Of a stretch of 64,000 nt of DNA, positions 27,365-37,176 are shown piece after piece (the stretch's first letter is position 1; the number at the start of each line of letters is the position of its first letter). Position numbers and translations under genes: made by a program. Location: positions 1-64,000 of the forward strand of contig SCKN01000001.1 in the NCBI GenBank assembly GCA_004124385.1, given 5' to 3'. The notes below the pieces were generated by a model. The model did no database searches and had not been told where the DNA came from. It worked only from the letters and a program-made list of their open reading frames with translations. This DNA comes from Fidelibacterota bacterium. GTDB lineage: Bacteria; Fidelibacterota; Marinisomatia; Marinisomatales; TCS55.

Positions 27365-29167
27365 ATGTCCACAGACCATATACGCAATTTTTGTATCATC
27401 GCTCATATTGACCATGGCAAATCCACTCTTGCCGATCGTCTTTTAGAGGAAACGCACACACTTTCCAAAAAGCAGATGAAAGCGCAGGTCCTAGACAGTA
27501 TGGACCTTGAGCGTGAGCGGGGGATTACCATCAAAAGCCATCCCATCCAGATGCATTATAATCACAGCGATGGACAGGAATACATTTTAAATTTAATTGA
27601 CACTCCCGGCCATGTGGACTTTTCCTATGAAGTCAGCCGTTCGCTGGCAGCGTGTGAAGGTGCTTTATTATTGGTGGATGCCGCCCAGGGTGTGGAGGCA
27701 CAAACGGTGAGTAATACTTATTTGGCGATTGATAATAATCTGGCTCTCATTCCAGTTATAAACAAGATTGATCTTCCCAGTGCTCGCATCGAAGAAGTAA
27801 CTGATCAATTAGTGGAACTAATAGGTTGTAATCGAGATGAAGTTGTTTTAACCAGCGCAAAAAGCGGTGCTGGTATTGAAGAAATTTTTGAATCTATAAT
27901 CAACCGAATTCCTGCACCAAAAAATAATGATAGAAAACCTCTACGAGCATTGATTTTTGATTCTGTGTACGACAATTATAAAGGTGCTATTCCTTATATA
28001 CGCGTGATGGATGGGGTATTGAAGCCCGGTTCTCGCGCAAGATTCTTTGCCCATAATCATGAATATGATGTATCGGAAGTTGGTCATTTTGTTTTGGATC
28101 AAATAAAAGCCAATGAACTACGCTCCGGCGACGTGGGATATGTACTGGCAAGCATTCGAGATGTGAACCATGTCCGCCCAGGTGACACGTTGACCAGTAA
28201 AGAAAATTCGGCAACAGAAGCTTTGCCAGGTTACAAACAAATTCAGCCCATGGTTTTTTCAGGATTATATCCTTCGGACAGTGATGATTATGAACAGCTG
28301 CGTACTGCACTGGATAAGCTTAAATTAAACGATGCATCGCTTATATTTGAACCTGAAACGAGTGAGGCGTTGGGGTTTGGATTTCGCTGTGGATTTTTAG
28401 GGCTGCTTCATATGGAAATTATCCAAGAACGCTTGGAAAGGGAATTTGATTTGGCTTTAGTTACCACATCACCCAATGTCAGTTACAAGTTGGTATTAAA
28501 AGATGGTAAAGAACTGGAAGTGCATACTCCAGCAGATATGCCTGAATCTGGTCGAATTCTAGATATAAATGAACCCTTTGTTTCTGCAGAAATCATTACT
28601 CCCAAAGAATACATTGGCAGTTTGATGAAACTTTGTCAGAAAAAAAGGGGTATTTATGTTAATACAGATTATTTAACAAAAGATAAGGCCCAGCTTCATT
28701 ATCATCTTCCTTTGGCAGAAATTATTTTCGATTTTTTCGATAAACTGAAATCGGTTTCCAAAGGCTACGCATCTCTGGATTATACTTTTTTAGAATATCG
28801 TTCGGGGAATTTAAAAAAACTGGATATACTTCTTTCTGGAGAGCCCGTAGACGCTTTGTCGATAATTACCCATGCAGATAATGCATTTCATCAGGGACAA
28901 GCATTATGTTCAAAGCTGAAAGAGCTAATTCCCCAGCAATTATTTGAAGTAACGATTCAAGCATCGTTAGGAACAAAGATTATTTCACGATCAACTGTAA
29001 AGGCATTACGGAAAAATGTGACAGCCAAATGTTACGGTGGTGATATTACCCGTAAACGCAAACTATGGGAAAAACAAAAACAGGGGAAAAAACGTATGAA
29101 AAAAGTGGGTAAAGTGGAAATTCCCCAGGAAGCATTATTGGCAGTATTACAAATCGATAATGATTAA
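27365..29167 (+). CDS. lepA: Elongation factor 4 (LepA), ribosome back-translocase
   Basis: The 600-residue length is standard for LepA. The GTPase core shows AHIDHGKS, DTPGHVDFSYEVSRSL and NKIDLPSA; the LepA-specific C-terminal domain is present (SLGTKIISRSTVKALRKNVTAKCYGGDITRKRKLWEKQKQ region, given here by its core KCYGGDITRKRKL). It acts on stalled ribosomes. It sits alone behind a terminator. Confidence 0.97.
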   Translation: MSTDHIRNFCIIAHIDHGKSTLADRLLEETHTLSKKQMKAQVLDSMDLERERGITIKSHPIQMHYNHSDGQEYILNLIDTPGHVDFSYEVSRSLAACEGALLLVDAAQGVEAQTVSNTYLAIDNNLALIPVINKIDLPSARIEEVTDQLVELIGCNRDEVVLTSAKSGAGIEEIFESIINRIPAPKNNDRKPLRALIFDSVYDNYKGAIPYIRVMDGVLKPGSRARFFAHNHEYDVSEVGHFVLDQIKANELRSGDVGYVLASIRDVNHVRPGDTLTSKENSATEALPGYKQIQPMVFSGLYPSDSDDYEQLRTALDKLKLNDASLIFEPETSEALGFGFRCGFLGLLHMEIIQERLEREFDLALVTTSPNVSYKLVLKDGKELEVHTPADMPESGRILDINEPFVSAEIITPKEYIGSLMKLCQKKRGIYVNTDYLTKDKAQLHYHLPLAEIIFDFFDKLKSVSKGYASLDYTFLEYRSGNLKKLDILLSGEPVDALSIITHADNAFHQGQALCSKLKELIPQQLFEVTIQASLGTKIISRSTVKALRKNVTAKCYGGDITRKRKLWEKQKQGKKRMKKVGKVEIPQEALLAVLQIDND

Positions 29168-29287
29168 TACAGTGTAAAAGTTTAAAAGTGTTTAAGTATT
29201 ATAGTTTTCAAGTGTTAAATAAAATACCAATCAATCTCGTCTGCCGAAAGAACGTAAGCAGGCAAACATCCAATCATTTGTTTTTAA

Positions 29288-30016
29288 ATGTCTAAACAAG
29301 ACACATCGTATTGGTCAGAAACCCATTCTCCGTTATACAGTTTTGTATTTACGCTGCCTTTGTTCATTTTATATGAATTGGGTATGCTATTTTTATCAAT
29401 GGATGACATTTTTGTTTTGCGCAATGGTGCTGATGTTCTTATGCGCCAGGTGCTGGGCGTATTTGGTGTGTATGGTGCTTATGGGTTCAGTGCCACATTC
29501 ATGGTAGGATTTATTATTGCATTCTTACGCCAAAAGAAGCATTTAAAATCTATGGTCGTTCGTGGGGAATATTTGTTAAATATGTTTTTTGAAAGTGTTT
29601 TATACAGTGCATTGTTATTTGTTTTACTCGGATTTTTTCAAACATTTTTAATGTCGCCGGCTTCCAAACAGTTATTCCAGCAAATTGTCTTGTCATTGGG
29701 TGCCGGGATTTATGAAGAATTTGTTTTCAGGGTCGTAATGATTACCGGTATTGCTTCTTTGTTGGGATTCGTATTTCAATGGGAAGCAACAGCAAAGAAC
29801 GCTGGAGGTGTTTTGATAGCTGCGGGTATTTTTTCCATGTTTCATTTTGTTGGAGAGTTTGGTGATAATTTTTCATTTAATTTATTTATGATCCGTTTTC
29901 TTGCTGGAATATTGTTGGGATTAGTTTATGCGTTTCGAGGGTTTGGAATTGCTGCGTATACTCATGCAATGTATGATTTAGTTGTATTAACCGTTATAAC
30001 GACGAGTGATTCATGA
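29288..30016 (+). CDS. CPBP family intramembrane metalloprotease
   Basis: This polytopic 242-residue membrane protein has about six to seven hydrophobic segments. The CPBP/Abi motifs are visible: YEEFVFR (EExxxR) in the middle, FSMFHFVGEFGD with a metal-binding His, and a final AAYTHAMYDL. Family members cleave prenylated or other membrane proteins or act as scaffold proteins. It begins the long envelope-related run that continues to 43155, and the next gene overlaps its stop by 4 bp. The ATG lies 120 bp after lepA. Confidence 0.85.
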   Translation: MSKQDTSYWSETHSPLYSFVFTLPLFILYELGMLFLSMDDIFVLRNGADVLMRQVLGVFGVYGAYGFSATFMVGFIIAFLRQKKHLKSMVVRGEYLLNMFFESVLYSALLFVLLGFFQTFLMSPASKQLFQQIVLSLGAGIYEEFVFRVVMITGIASLLGFVFQWEATAKNAGGVLIAAGIFSMFHFVGEFGDNFSFNLFMIRFLAGILLGLVYAFRGFGIAAYTHAMYDLVVLTVITTSDS

Positions 30017-30858
30017 AAAAAATAAAATTGATGAGTCTTTTTTTATCGATTTTCAGATTAATAAATGCTGAACAATATCTCGATGCAGTCAATGTAAATT
30101 TGTTTCCAGAATATTATTATAGTGGCGTTATGGTCGAAATGGAAGCTGTTATTGTAGCTGATTCAGAGTCGGAGATAATTTCATTATCATTACCAGCTGA
30201 AGCCGATTCTGTATTTTTTATCGGTGGAATTCCCAACCCCAACAGTGAAGTTATCCCCTTAACTATTTTAAAAGGTGCACCATATTCTCATGTTGAGTTT
30301 AGTGCAGCACATGATCAGTTCAGGCTCTTTGTGTTTTACAATCCTTTTGACAGCGGCTATGAAAAATATTTCCGATGGTCAATGGGTACTAATATAGCCA
30401 TGAAAAATGTTCATTATTCGGTGCAGGTTCCTGTTATGGCCGAACAATTTGTTGTATCGAGAGACATCTCTTCAGAAGAAAGAGATCAGCATGGTATTAT
30501 ATTTAAAAGTATCCATATAGGTGAAATTTCTGGAGGCACTGTAGTGTCGCTTGATGTATCTTATATTAATTCCAGCGGTCAAACGACAATGGAATATCTG
30601 CGAACCCAGTTGGAACAACCTCAAGTACAAAGCCCGGAACCTGTGGTTGAACATTCCAAGCCGAAAAGACATACTCTACTCTTATGGGAACCACTTGCCA
30701 TCCTCGGTGTTTTATCCATCATTATTGGTCTAATGTATTATTCATCAAATAAAAATACGCATTACTCAAAAGAGAATAGGAACTTCTGCAGAAGCTGTGG
30801 GAGCAAACTTAATTTCATCGACACATTTTGTGCAAACTGTGGAGAAAAAAAATCATGA
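30013..30858 (+). CDS. Membrane-anchored protein with C-terminal zinc ribbon
   Basis: The 281-residue product has an N-terminal signal sequence (LFLSIFRLINAEQ), a beta-rich extracytoplasmic domain of about 190 residues, a transmembrane helix (LAILGVLSIIIGLMYYSS) and a cytoplasmic zinc ribbon with two CxxC knuckles (CRSCGSK, CANCGEK). The domain order recalls carboxypeptidase-regulatory or sensor-type anchors, but I cannot name a family. It overlaps its neighbours at both ends (ATGA junctions), so it is translated with lgt. Confidence 0.75.
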   Translation: MKKIKLMSLFLSIFRLINAEQYLDAVNVNLFPEYYYSGVMVEMEAVIVADSESEIISLSLPAEADSVFFIGGIPNPNSEVIPLTILKGAPYSHVEFSAAHDQFRLFVFYNPFDSGYEKYFRWSMGTNIAMKNVHYSVQVPVMAEQFVVSRDISSEERDQHGIIFKSIHIGEISGGTVVSLDVSYINSSGQTTMEYLRTQLEQPQVQSPEPVVEHSKPKRHTLLLWEPLAILGVLSIIIGLMYYSSNKNTHYSKENRNFCRSCGSKLNFIDTFCANCGEKKS

Positions 30859-31667
30859 TTCCTGTACTTTTTGAACTGGGCCCCATAAAAATTTATTCAT
30901 TCGGATTTATGCTGGTAGTTGCATTTTATAGTTGTTTCTATCTATTGCAAAAAGATATGAAGCGTTTGGGTTATGAAGTACAAATAGCATCTGATATGGT
31001 TTTTGCAGCTGCATTAGGTGGTATTCTCGGATCGAAACTATATTATTTAATAGAAAATTATGAACGTGTGATTGATGACCCCATGGGCATGATATTCAGT
31101 GGATCCGGATTAGTTTTTCTAGGTGGACTCATGGGCGGAACGTTGGGAGTGACACTTGTTCTGCGGAAAAATAATCTGCCCTGGTTCAAATTTGCAGACA
31201 TTGTAGCTCCCTTATTGATTTTAGGTTATTCCATCGGCAGAATAGGCTGTTTTCTTGTGGGAGATGATTATGGGGTTCCGACTCATTTGCCTTGGGGTGT
31301 CGCATTCGAAAATGGACTTCCGCCGTCAACGTATCGTGTGTTTGATTTGAATTATCCTTGGGTCGATTTAACTGGATTTGAACCAGGATTACTAACAGTG
31401 CACCCAACACAATTATATGAAATCGCCATGGGATTGGCTATTTTCGCATTTTTATGGAATAGACGCAATCATGTTAAGGTTGTAGGCAGTTTGTTCTTTA
31501 CATACCTTATTTTGGCCGGGATTGAACGGTTTGTTATTGAATTCATCCGTACAAATGACCACTATTTGCTTGACCTGACCGGATCACAATTGATTTCGGT
31601 CATCATGATCATTATCGGTTCAACTGCTTTGATTCGGCCTTTTTCTACACCAACATCAAATACATAA
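30855..31667 (+). CDS. lgt: Prolipoprotein diacylglyceryl transferase
   Basis: From ATG 30855 (overlapping the previous stop as ATGA) the protein has 270 residues and several membrane segments. The Lgt signature GYSIGRIGCFLVGDDYG, with the catalytic Arg, and HPTQLYE are present. It transfers diacylglycerol to the lipobox Cys of prelipoproteins, consistent with the many lipoproteins encoded nearby. The in-frame extension upstream to 30828 would run through the zinc ribbon gene and is rejected. Confidence 0.95.
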   Translation: MIPVLFELGPIKIYSFGFMLVVAFYSCFYLLQKDMKRLGYEVQIASDMVFAAALGGILGSKLYYLIENYERVIDDPMGMIFSGSGLVFLGGLMGGTLGVTLVLRKNNLPWFKFADIVAPLLILGYSIGRIGCFLVGDDYGVPTHLPWGVAFENGLPPSTYRVFDLNYPWVDLTGFEPGLLTVHPTQLYEIAMGLAIFAFLWNRRNHVKVVGSLFFTYLILAGIERFVIEFIRTNDHYLLDLTGSQLISVIMIIIGSTALIRPFSTPTSNT

Positions 31668-31674
31668 ACGTTTG

Positions 31675-32496
31675 ATGAAACGCTTGCTTGCCTTCCTTGG
31701 GCTGATGGCGGCGTGTTTGGCCCAGGATCCTTTATTTTTAATTAAGGATTTCAATCTATCACAGATAATAGAAGATGATTTTACGCCACAGCGCATAGCT
31801 GCACTGGGCGATGACCGTTTTGTTCTCCTCGATCAAAATTCTAATGAACTTGTACTAATCAGCGCCGGAGAAATTCTTCGTCGAACGGGTGGTTTTGGTC
31901 AGGGTGGGGAATCATTTACAGAACCAGTAGATTTGACCGTTCACAACCTACAAATATGGGTATGTGATCGTTATGAAAATGCATTAAAACGGTTTGATTA
32001 TAAACTCAATTTCTTGGGTGTTGATCATATTTTTTCAAATGAGTATGACTCATTTTTACCAGATTTAATTACGGCTGATCCCTTTGGAAAAGTGCTTGTC
32101 TTTTCTCAACAATATGGGCAACTCTTGTCCTTAGATAATTCAAACCAATCACTCATAGATTTAAATCAATATGGAATGGAGGGAGGATGCACGATTGATT
32201 TAAAAACGGATAATTATGGAAATATTGCACTATTATCCTGCGAAAATGAAATAACCTTATTCAATCGATTTGGTAGAAAATCGAAAATGTCCCTCGTCCA
32301 CATTAAAGATCCCATTCAAATTCTCACTTGGTCAAATAACTGGGTTGTTATTAATAGCATGGGTGAAATAGAATCAACCAACGGGAAAGTAAATGTTTTA
32401 CCTCTACGTGAGGATGAAACTGTTTTGGATGGAGATGTGTATTTTGAACACATCATCATTTTGACTGACCAGCGTATTTTAGTGATAAAAAAGTGA
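31675..32496 (+). CDS. Secreted beta-propeller-like protein (6-bladed/NHL type)
   Basis: The 273-residue product has a signal peptide (LAFLGLMAACLAQD). It then shows repeating blade-like units such as RIAALGDDRFVLLDQNSNELVLI, split here as GDDRFVLLDQN and GNIALLSCENEITLFN, with IWVCDRYENALKRFD in between, as in NHL/6-bladed propellers. No enzymatic residues are evident; a binding or scaffold role next to the outer-membrane protein genes is likely. A TTG directly before the ATG is an alternative start. Confidence 0.7.
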   Translation: MKRLLAFLGLMAACLAQDPLFLIKDFNLSQIIEDDFTPQRIAALGDDRFVLLDQNSNELVLISAGEILRRTGGFGQGGESFTEPVDLTVHNLQIWVCDRYENALKRFDYKLNFLGVDHIFSNEYDSFLPDLITADPFGKVLVFSQQYGQLLSLDNSNQSLIDLNQYGMEGGCTIDLKTDNYGNIALLSCENEITLFNRFGRKSKMSLVHIKDPIQILTWSNNWVVINSMGEIESTNGKVNVLPLREDETVLDGDVYFEHIIILTDQRILVIKK

Positions 32497-32518
32497 AGAG
32501 ATTGTTCCGAAAAGGTCT

Positions 32519-32692
32519 AATTGGGCTGAAGCCTAATTTATTACGAATCTCCAACCCTCACCTAAAGGTGAGGGTAAAAGCAGAAAGAGTTAATATTAAC
32601 GAAAAACAGTTACCCTGTCCTTTAGGACGGGGTTTGTGGAAAAGCTCTAGGATTGAGGGGTTTTCCCGCCTGCCGGACGGGCAGGAACCCCT
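32519..32692. repeat. Cluster of four hairpins between the propeller and outer-membrane protein genes
   Basis: The 214-bp spacer holds four inverted repeats in a row: about 32519-32538 (ATTGGGCT/AGCCTAAT, one G-T), 32555-32574 (CCCTCACCT/AGGTGAGGG), 32612-32633 (ACCCTGTCC/GGACGGGGT) and 32656-32692 (AGGGGTT, inner CCTGCC/GGCAGG, AACCCCT). A short open frame through it is repeat sequence. Such arrays are usually mobile palindromic elements and may act as mRNA processing or attenuation sites within the operon. Confidence 0.7.
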
Positions 32693-32710
32693 TTTGGAGT
32701 GGACGTTATA

Positions 32711-35700
32711 GTGAAATATTTTATAATAATTTTTCTTCTAGTTACGAATCTTTTACACGGACAAAGCGAGGTAAGCAGTGATGTATTGATCAGTAAAAAA
32801 GATACGTCTAAAATAATATTTCCAAACGTTTATGGTCCACTGTATTTGCATTTTCCCAAAATGGACTCATTACTCATTGTAGAAGAGGATACAACTATAA
32901 TTAAAAAACAATTACCTCCAAACTATAGGAATGATCACGTATTGTCAACTGGATCTGTATATCGATCATTTGCAATTTCTCCTTTGGGTGGCTCTGAATT
33001 TACTGGTGGATTACGAATACAAATCCAAGGACAGTTAAGTGAATCCATGCAAGTGAGCGGTGTGCTCTCGGATGAATCATCGCCCATCCAGCCGGAAGGA
33101 AATACGCAATCATTGGATGAAATTGACCAAGTGTACCTGCAAATATCCCATCCTCAATTTCAAATGAATGCTGGCGATATTGATTTGATATATCAGAATG
33201 GTAAATATATGAATATCAGCAAAAGGCTTATTGGATTAAAGAATAACTTTAACGTAGGAAAATGGACAGGTTCGGCTGTTTATGCACGTTCAAAAGGGCA
33301 TTATAGACAAATAGAGATCAAAGGAAGCGATGGTAAGCAAGGTCCATATTTTCTTGATTCAAAATCTGGAAACCGAAATATCATCGTTCAAGCGGGAACG
33401 GAAAGAGTATGGTTAAATGGTCAAAAACTGACTCGAGGAGAAAACCACGATTATATTATCGATTATTCAACAGCAGAAGTTCATTTTACACCCATTCATT
33501 TAATTCATTCAGATACCGATATTTTAATTGAATACCAGTATTCAGATTTTCAATATGCACAAAGTGTTGCCGGCGGCACTATGGAACGAAAATTCGGAGG
33601 AAAAGGTGAAATTTCATTTTCGTGGCTGAATGAATCAGATCAAATCCAAAATTCAGTCCTGAATTTATCTGACGATGAAATTGAGCTATTGAATTTATCA
33701 GGAGATGCAACTGCCCTATTTTCTGGAGCTGTGTCTAATGCTGACGGCGATTATATTTATGTGGGCAGGGAATATTATGAATACACTCCGGATAAAACAA
33801 TCCAGAGCGACCGATATTCAGTAACATTCACAAATGATAATGAAACGGGAGAATACCGGCGATTAATTACCAGTACCGGCGAAATTTATTATGAATTTGT
33901 TCAGTTAATAGACAGAGAACAATATGATGATCTCTATAGTTCCATGAAACAGGTCATCAGTCCAAAAGGGCACCAGCTTTTCGAAATATCCGGAGATTAT
34001 CAATTATCTGAAAATACAGTATTGGATTTTTCCACAGCCGTTTCAGATGTCGATCAAAATCGATTATCTTCAAAAAATGATGATGACAATACTGGTCTCG
34101 CATATACACTTGTTTTATCAAATAATAAAATTGATATTTCAGAAATAGTGCGAATGCGGTATACACTATCTAGTTGGCAACAGGACGATCGCTTCGAAGC
34201 TATGCAGCGTGACAGATCTGCTATGTTTTACCAAGACTGGAATGTGCAGCCGTTGCTAAATGTAGCGGAAAATCATCACGCCATTGAAGCGGGTGTAGAA
34301 ATAGAAAATGTAGGAAATGGTTCAGTGACTGCTTCTAGATATACGTATGGTGAACGATCATTTAATCGCTTCCATAGTTCTTTTTCCGGCGGTGTTAGAT
34401 ATATGCCATTTGTGAGTGCAACGCTAAATGATATTTCTGCAAATAGAGGCTATTTCAGACAGCGAACATTGATGTTTGATCTTTTACCTGGAAATTTACA
34501 CCCATTCTATAAATTTGATTATGAAGAACAGGAAGCTCATCATCGTTTTGATCATCAAACTGTGGGGATAAAATATGCCAAAGACCGCTGGGAAATAGCT
34601 TTGGGAGTCGGGGAGCGGTTCGACTATGCAGAAATGGATTCTACGAAGGCCGGGTTAGAATTATCAGCTGAAGGTATTTTTGGTTCTTTGGACATAAAAG
34701 GCCTTAAGAAAAGTGGCTGGACACAAGAGATTACAGTGCGCCGACGTATTAAAAATGACATTCAAAATAATAACGATTATAATTTTACGTTGGCACGACT
34801 TCGCTCATCATTTCGCCGGACGACGCATCCCATCCGATGGGATATGAAAACAACTATAGAAGAGACATTTACTGAAACGCGGGCTTTGGTCTACGATTCA
34901 GTCGGTATCGGTTTGGGTGATTTTCGATATGATGCACAATTCAACGAATACGTCAGCGATCCCAATGGCGAATATATTGCTTATACGATTTTTACAGGTG
35001 ATCGCCACCCTACAACAAAGCTGGATGGGTTGCAGTTATTTGAAATTGATTTTAGTAAAACACATTATCAGTTACTCAAGGATTTTTCGTTAAGATCTGA
35101 ATTGAGATCGACCATTGAAGGACAGATTTGGTCTGCAACTTCATTTGTATACCCCGTTTTAGGAGATACGGCTATTTCGAAATCCAAGTGGTCCTTGCGA
35201 AATGAATTAGTTTATAAACCGTTAAAAATGAAAAAAATGATCAAAGTGTGGCATAAAAAATTTAGGAATCTTGATGGTTTGGACAGTAGGGGGCACGATT
35301 TAAAACAAAGCGTTGAAGCTGGCATAGAATACAGAAAAACCATTTTCAAAAATTTTACTATGGAATATCGCTGGAAGTATCATAATGATAAGATTGAATC
35401 GACTGTTTCTGAATTGCGGGAGCGCAGTGTGAGTGGTCATTGGATCGAGGGTACAGCAAAAATCAGGGTCGACCAGTGGCAATTTGATATGGGAATGAAA
35501 TATGGTATAGATAATGGTTTTATTCGTAAGCAGGCATTTGATGCTGATGCAGTGAGTTTAAATACAAATATTTTGAAATTTGTGGGAAATCGCGGCCGTA
35601 TTCAATCTCGATTTGAATGGTACAAAACAACTGTATCTGATAAACTGGATTATCTCCCGCCGGAATCATTGAACGGATTAGCAAAGGGAATTACGTTACG

Positions 35701-35827
35701 TTCAAACATTCAGGGGCAATGGATGTTGGGCAGGGGCTTTTCACTCAATCTTTCCATGAATTATATTTTGGATCAGCGCTATAAAAATTTCCTGACATTT
35801 AATGGAGAAGTACGTGCGTATTTCTAA
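32711..35827 (+). CDS. Giant outer-membrane beta-barrel-like protein
   Basis: From GTG 32711 (GGAG 11 bases upstream; a GTG at 32699 has no ribosome-binding site) the protein has 1038 residues. A signal peptide ends LLHGQSE. The middle contains a conserved-looking unit, AGTERVWLNGQKLTRGENHD then YIIDYSTAEVHFTP, which I have seen in large surface proteins of FCB bacteria. The remainder is alternating aromatic/charged beta strands ending with an aromatic residue (VRAYF), as expected for an outer-membrane barrel. No family name can be given with certainty; it may be a transport or assembly pore. It overlaps the next gene. Confidence 0.75.
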   Translation: MKYFIIIFLLVTNLLHGQSEVSSDVLISKKDTSKIIFPNVYGPLYLHFPKMDSLLIVEEDTTIIKKQLPPNYRNDHVLSTGSVYRSFAISPLGGSEFTGGLRIQIQGQLSESMQVSGVLSDESSPIQPEGNTQSLDEIDQVYLQISHPQFQMNAGDIDLIYQNGKYMNISKRLIGLKNNFNVGKWTGSAVYARSKGHYRQIEIKGSDGKQGPYFLDSKSGNRNIIVQAGTERVWLNGQKLTRGENHDYIIDYSTAEVHFTPIHLIHSDTDILIEYQYSDFQYAQSVAGGTMERKFGGKGEISFSWLNESDQIQNSVLNLSDDEIELLNLSGDATALFSGAVSNADGDYIYVGREYYEYTPDKTIQSDRYSVTFTNDNETGEYRRLITSTGEIYYEFVQLIDREQYDDLYSSMKQVISPKGHQLFEISGDYQLSENTVLDFSTAVSDVDQNRLSSKNDDDNTGLAYTLVLSNNKIDISEIVRMRYTLSSWQQDDRFEAMQRDRSAMFYQDWNVQPLLNVAENHHAIEAGVEIENVGNGSVTASRYTYGERSFNRFHSSFSGGVRYMPFVSATLNDISANRGYFRQRTLMFDLLPGNLHPFYKFDYEEQEAHHRFDHQTVGIKYAKDRWEIALGVGERFDYAEMDSTKAGLELSAEGIFGSLDIKGLKKSGWTQEITVRRRIKNDIQNNNDYNFTLARLRSSFRRTTHPIRWDMKTTIEETFTETRALVYDSVGIGLGDFRYDAQFNEYVSDPNGEYIAYTIFTGDRHPTTKLDGLQLFEIDFSKTHYQLLKDFSLRSELRSTIEGQIWSATSFVYPVLGDTAISKSKWSLRNELVYKPLKMKKMIKVWHKKFRNLDGLDSRGHDLKQSVEAGIEYRKTIFKNFTMEYRWKYHNDKIESTVSELRERSVSGHWIEGTAKIRVDQWQFDMGMKYGIDNGFIRKQAFDADAVSLNTNILKFVGNRGRIQSRFEWYKTTVSDKLDYLPPESLNGLAKGITLRSNIQGQWMLGRGFSLNLSMNYILDQRYKNFLTFNGEVRAYF

Positions 35828-37172
35828 ATACATACTTATCATTGTTGCACAAATGGCTTTTGGTCAGGATGCTGTTATAACAGTTGATGGCGAAATGGTG
35901 CCAATCAACGGGCGATCTTCCATAATATCACAGTTTGATTCGCTTCTTGTAGAAAAAGGCGAATTTGGAGGTATTTTAACGCTGGTTGATTTTGATCCTT
36001 CGCCGGGAGCATTGTTTAATTATCAAACTCATAATGATCGTAAAACAATAGATGAAATATTATTCAAAAATAATATGAGTGTAAATACGCCTGTTTTACT
36101 GCAAATATTTTCAAATTTGACGAAAGCGTATTCCTATGAATCTGCACAAACGATTGTCAATAAATTGCGCACCGGTTATCCATTTATACCTCAAAATTTA
36201 CATTTTATTTATGGTTTAATGAAAAATGACAGGTTGGGAGTACTTGTTGATTTTAATCCGGAATTTAACAGTTATTTTTCTGGTATTGCTGGAGCGGGTC
36301 GACAAGATGAACGTAAGTGGAATATTGCAGGTGAAATCGACATTCATCTGGAGAATACATGGCATACTGCAAATATAACGGATTTGGTTTGGAAGCGAAA
36401 TGGTGAGGATTCACAATATATTCTTTTCAAACACGAGGAGCCGTATTTAGTTGGTTTACCCTTTGGGGCAAAGATCGAGTTGATACAGGATTTGAGAAAC
36501 AGGGAATATATGTATACAAACTCCAGCGGAGCTTTTTCAATGCAATTAGGACCGAGAGGAAAATGGTATTTTGGAGGTGGTCAGGAATCCATCAAGCCAA
36601 CTGCATTGGGCGATTCGCTGTGGATTGAACCATTTGAAGTGCGAACGTTTAATGTCGAGTATTTTAGTGATGGCCGAAATGACAGATGGCTGCCGACGAA
36701 TGGATTTTTTCTGAACATGAAATCACAAACTGGGATAGAAAACACATCCAATCAAAATGATAATTTGGTTGCTCGAATTCAGCTTCATTTTGAAGAATTC
36801 ATAACTCTTTCTCATAGTGCAGCTTTAAGAATCAAGTATTGGAATGGTCTTGTCTGGAATAAGGATAATGACATACACGTAGGCCAAAAAATTCGTTACG
36901 GCGGTATGAATACATTTCGTGGATATCAGGAAGATATTTTTGCCAGTGATATCATCAATATTTTTAGTCTTGATGCATTATATACACCGACTAAACAATT
37001 TCAACTATTCGCCTTTGGTGATATGTCCATTCCCACCATTCCCATGTCTTTGGGGTTCGGCTTTCGCCAACGTTCTGCAAATTCTGTTATGGAAGTTAAT
37101 TTTGGCTGGCCCACGGATGAAGCTTTTTCCAGGGGAAAAGTTCATGTTAAATTTACAAGTTTGTTAGATTGA
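35814..37172 (+). CDS. Omp85/BamA-TamA-like outer-membrane protein
   Basis: GTG 35814 with GGAGAAG just upstream gives a signal peptide (ILIIVAQMAFGQ) and 452 residues. A short N-terminal region of POTRA-like length is followed by a C-terminal barrel with the FRGY motif (GGMNTFRGYQED), equivalent to the VRGF/Y lock of Omp85 proteins. Family members insert or export proteins across the outer membrane. Its start lies inside the end of the giant outer-membrane protein gene, so the two are co-translated and may form a pair. Confidence 0.78.
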   Translation: MRISKYILIIVAQMAFGQDAVITVDGEMVPINGRSSIISQFDSLLVEKGEFGGILTLVDFDPSPGALFNYQTHNDRKTIDEILFKNNMSVNTPVLLQIFSNLTKAYSYESAQTIVNKLRTGYPFIPQNLHFIYGLMKNDRLGVLVDFNPEFNSYFSGIAGAGRQDERKWNIAGEIDIHLENTWHTANITDLVWKRNGEDSQYILFKHEEPYLVGLPFGAKIELIQDLRNREYMYTNSSGAFSMQLGPRGKWYFGGGQESIKPTALGDSLWIEPFEVRTFNVEYFSDGRNDRWLPTNGFFLNMKSQTGIENTSNQNDNLVARIQLHFEEFITLSHSAALRIKYWNGLVWNKDNDIHVGQKIRYGGMNTFRGYQEDIFASDIINIFSLDALYTPTKQFQLFAFGDMSIPTIPMSLGFGFRQRSANSVMEVNFGWPTDEAFSRGKVHVKFTSLLD

Positions 37173-37176
37173 TAAA

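Noticed and set aside
32493-32711. 72-residue ORF in the hairpin spacer
   Set aside because: The whole frame is made of palindromic repeat sequence and shows no domain or ribosome-binding site.
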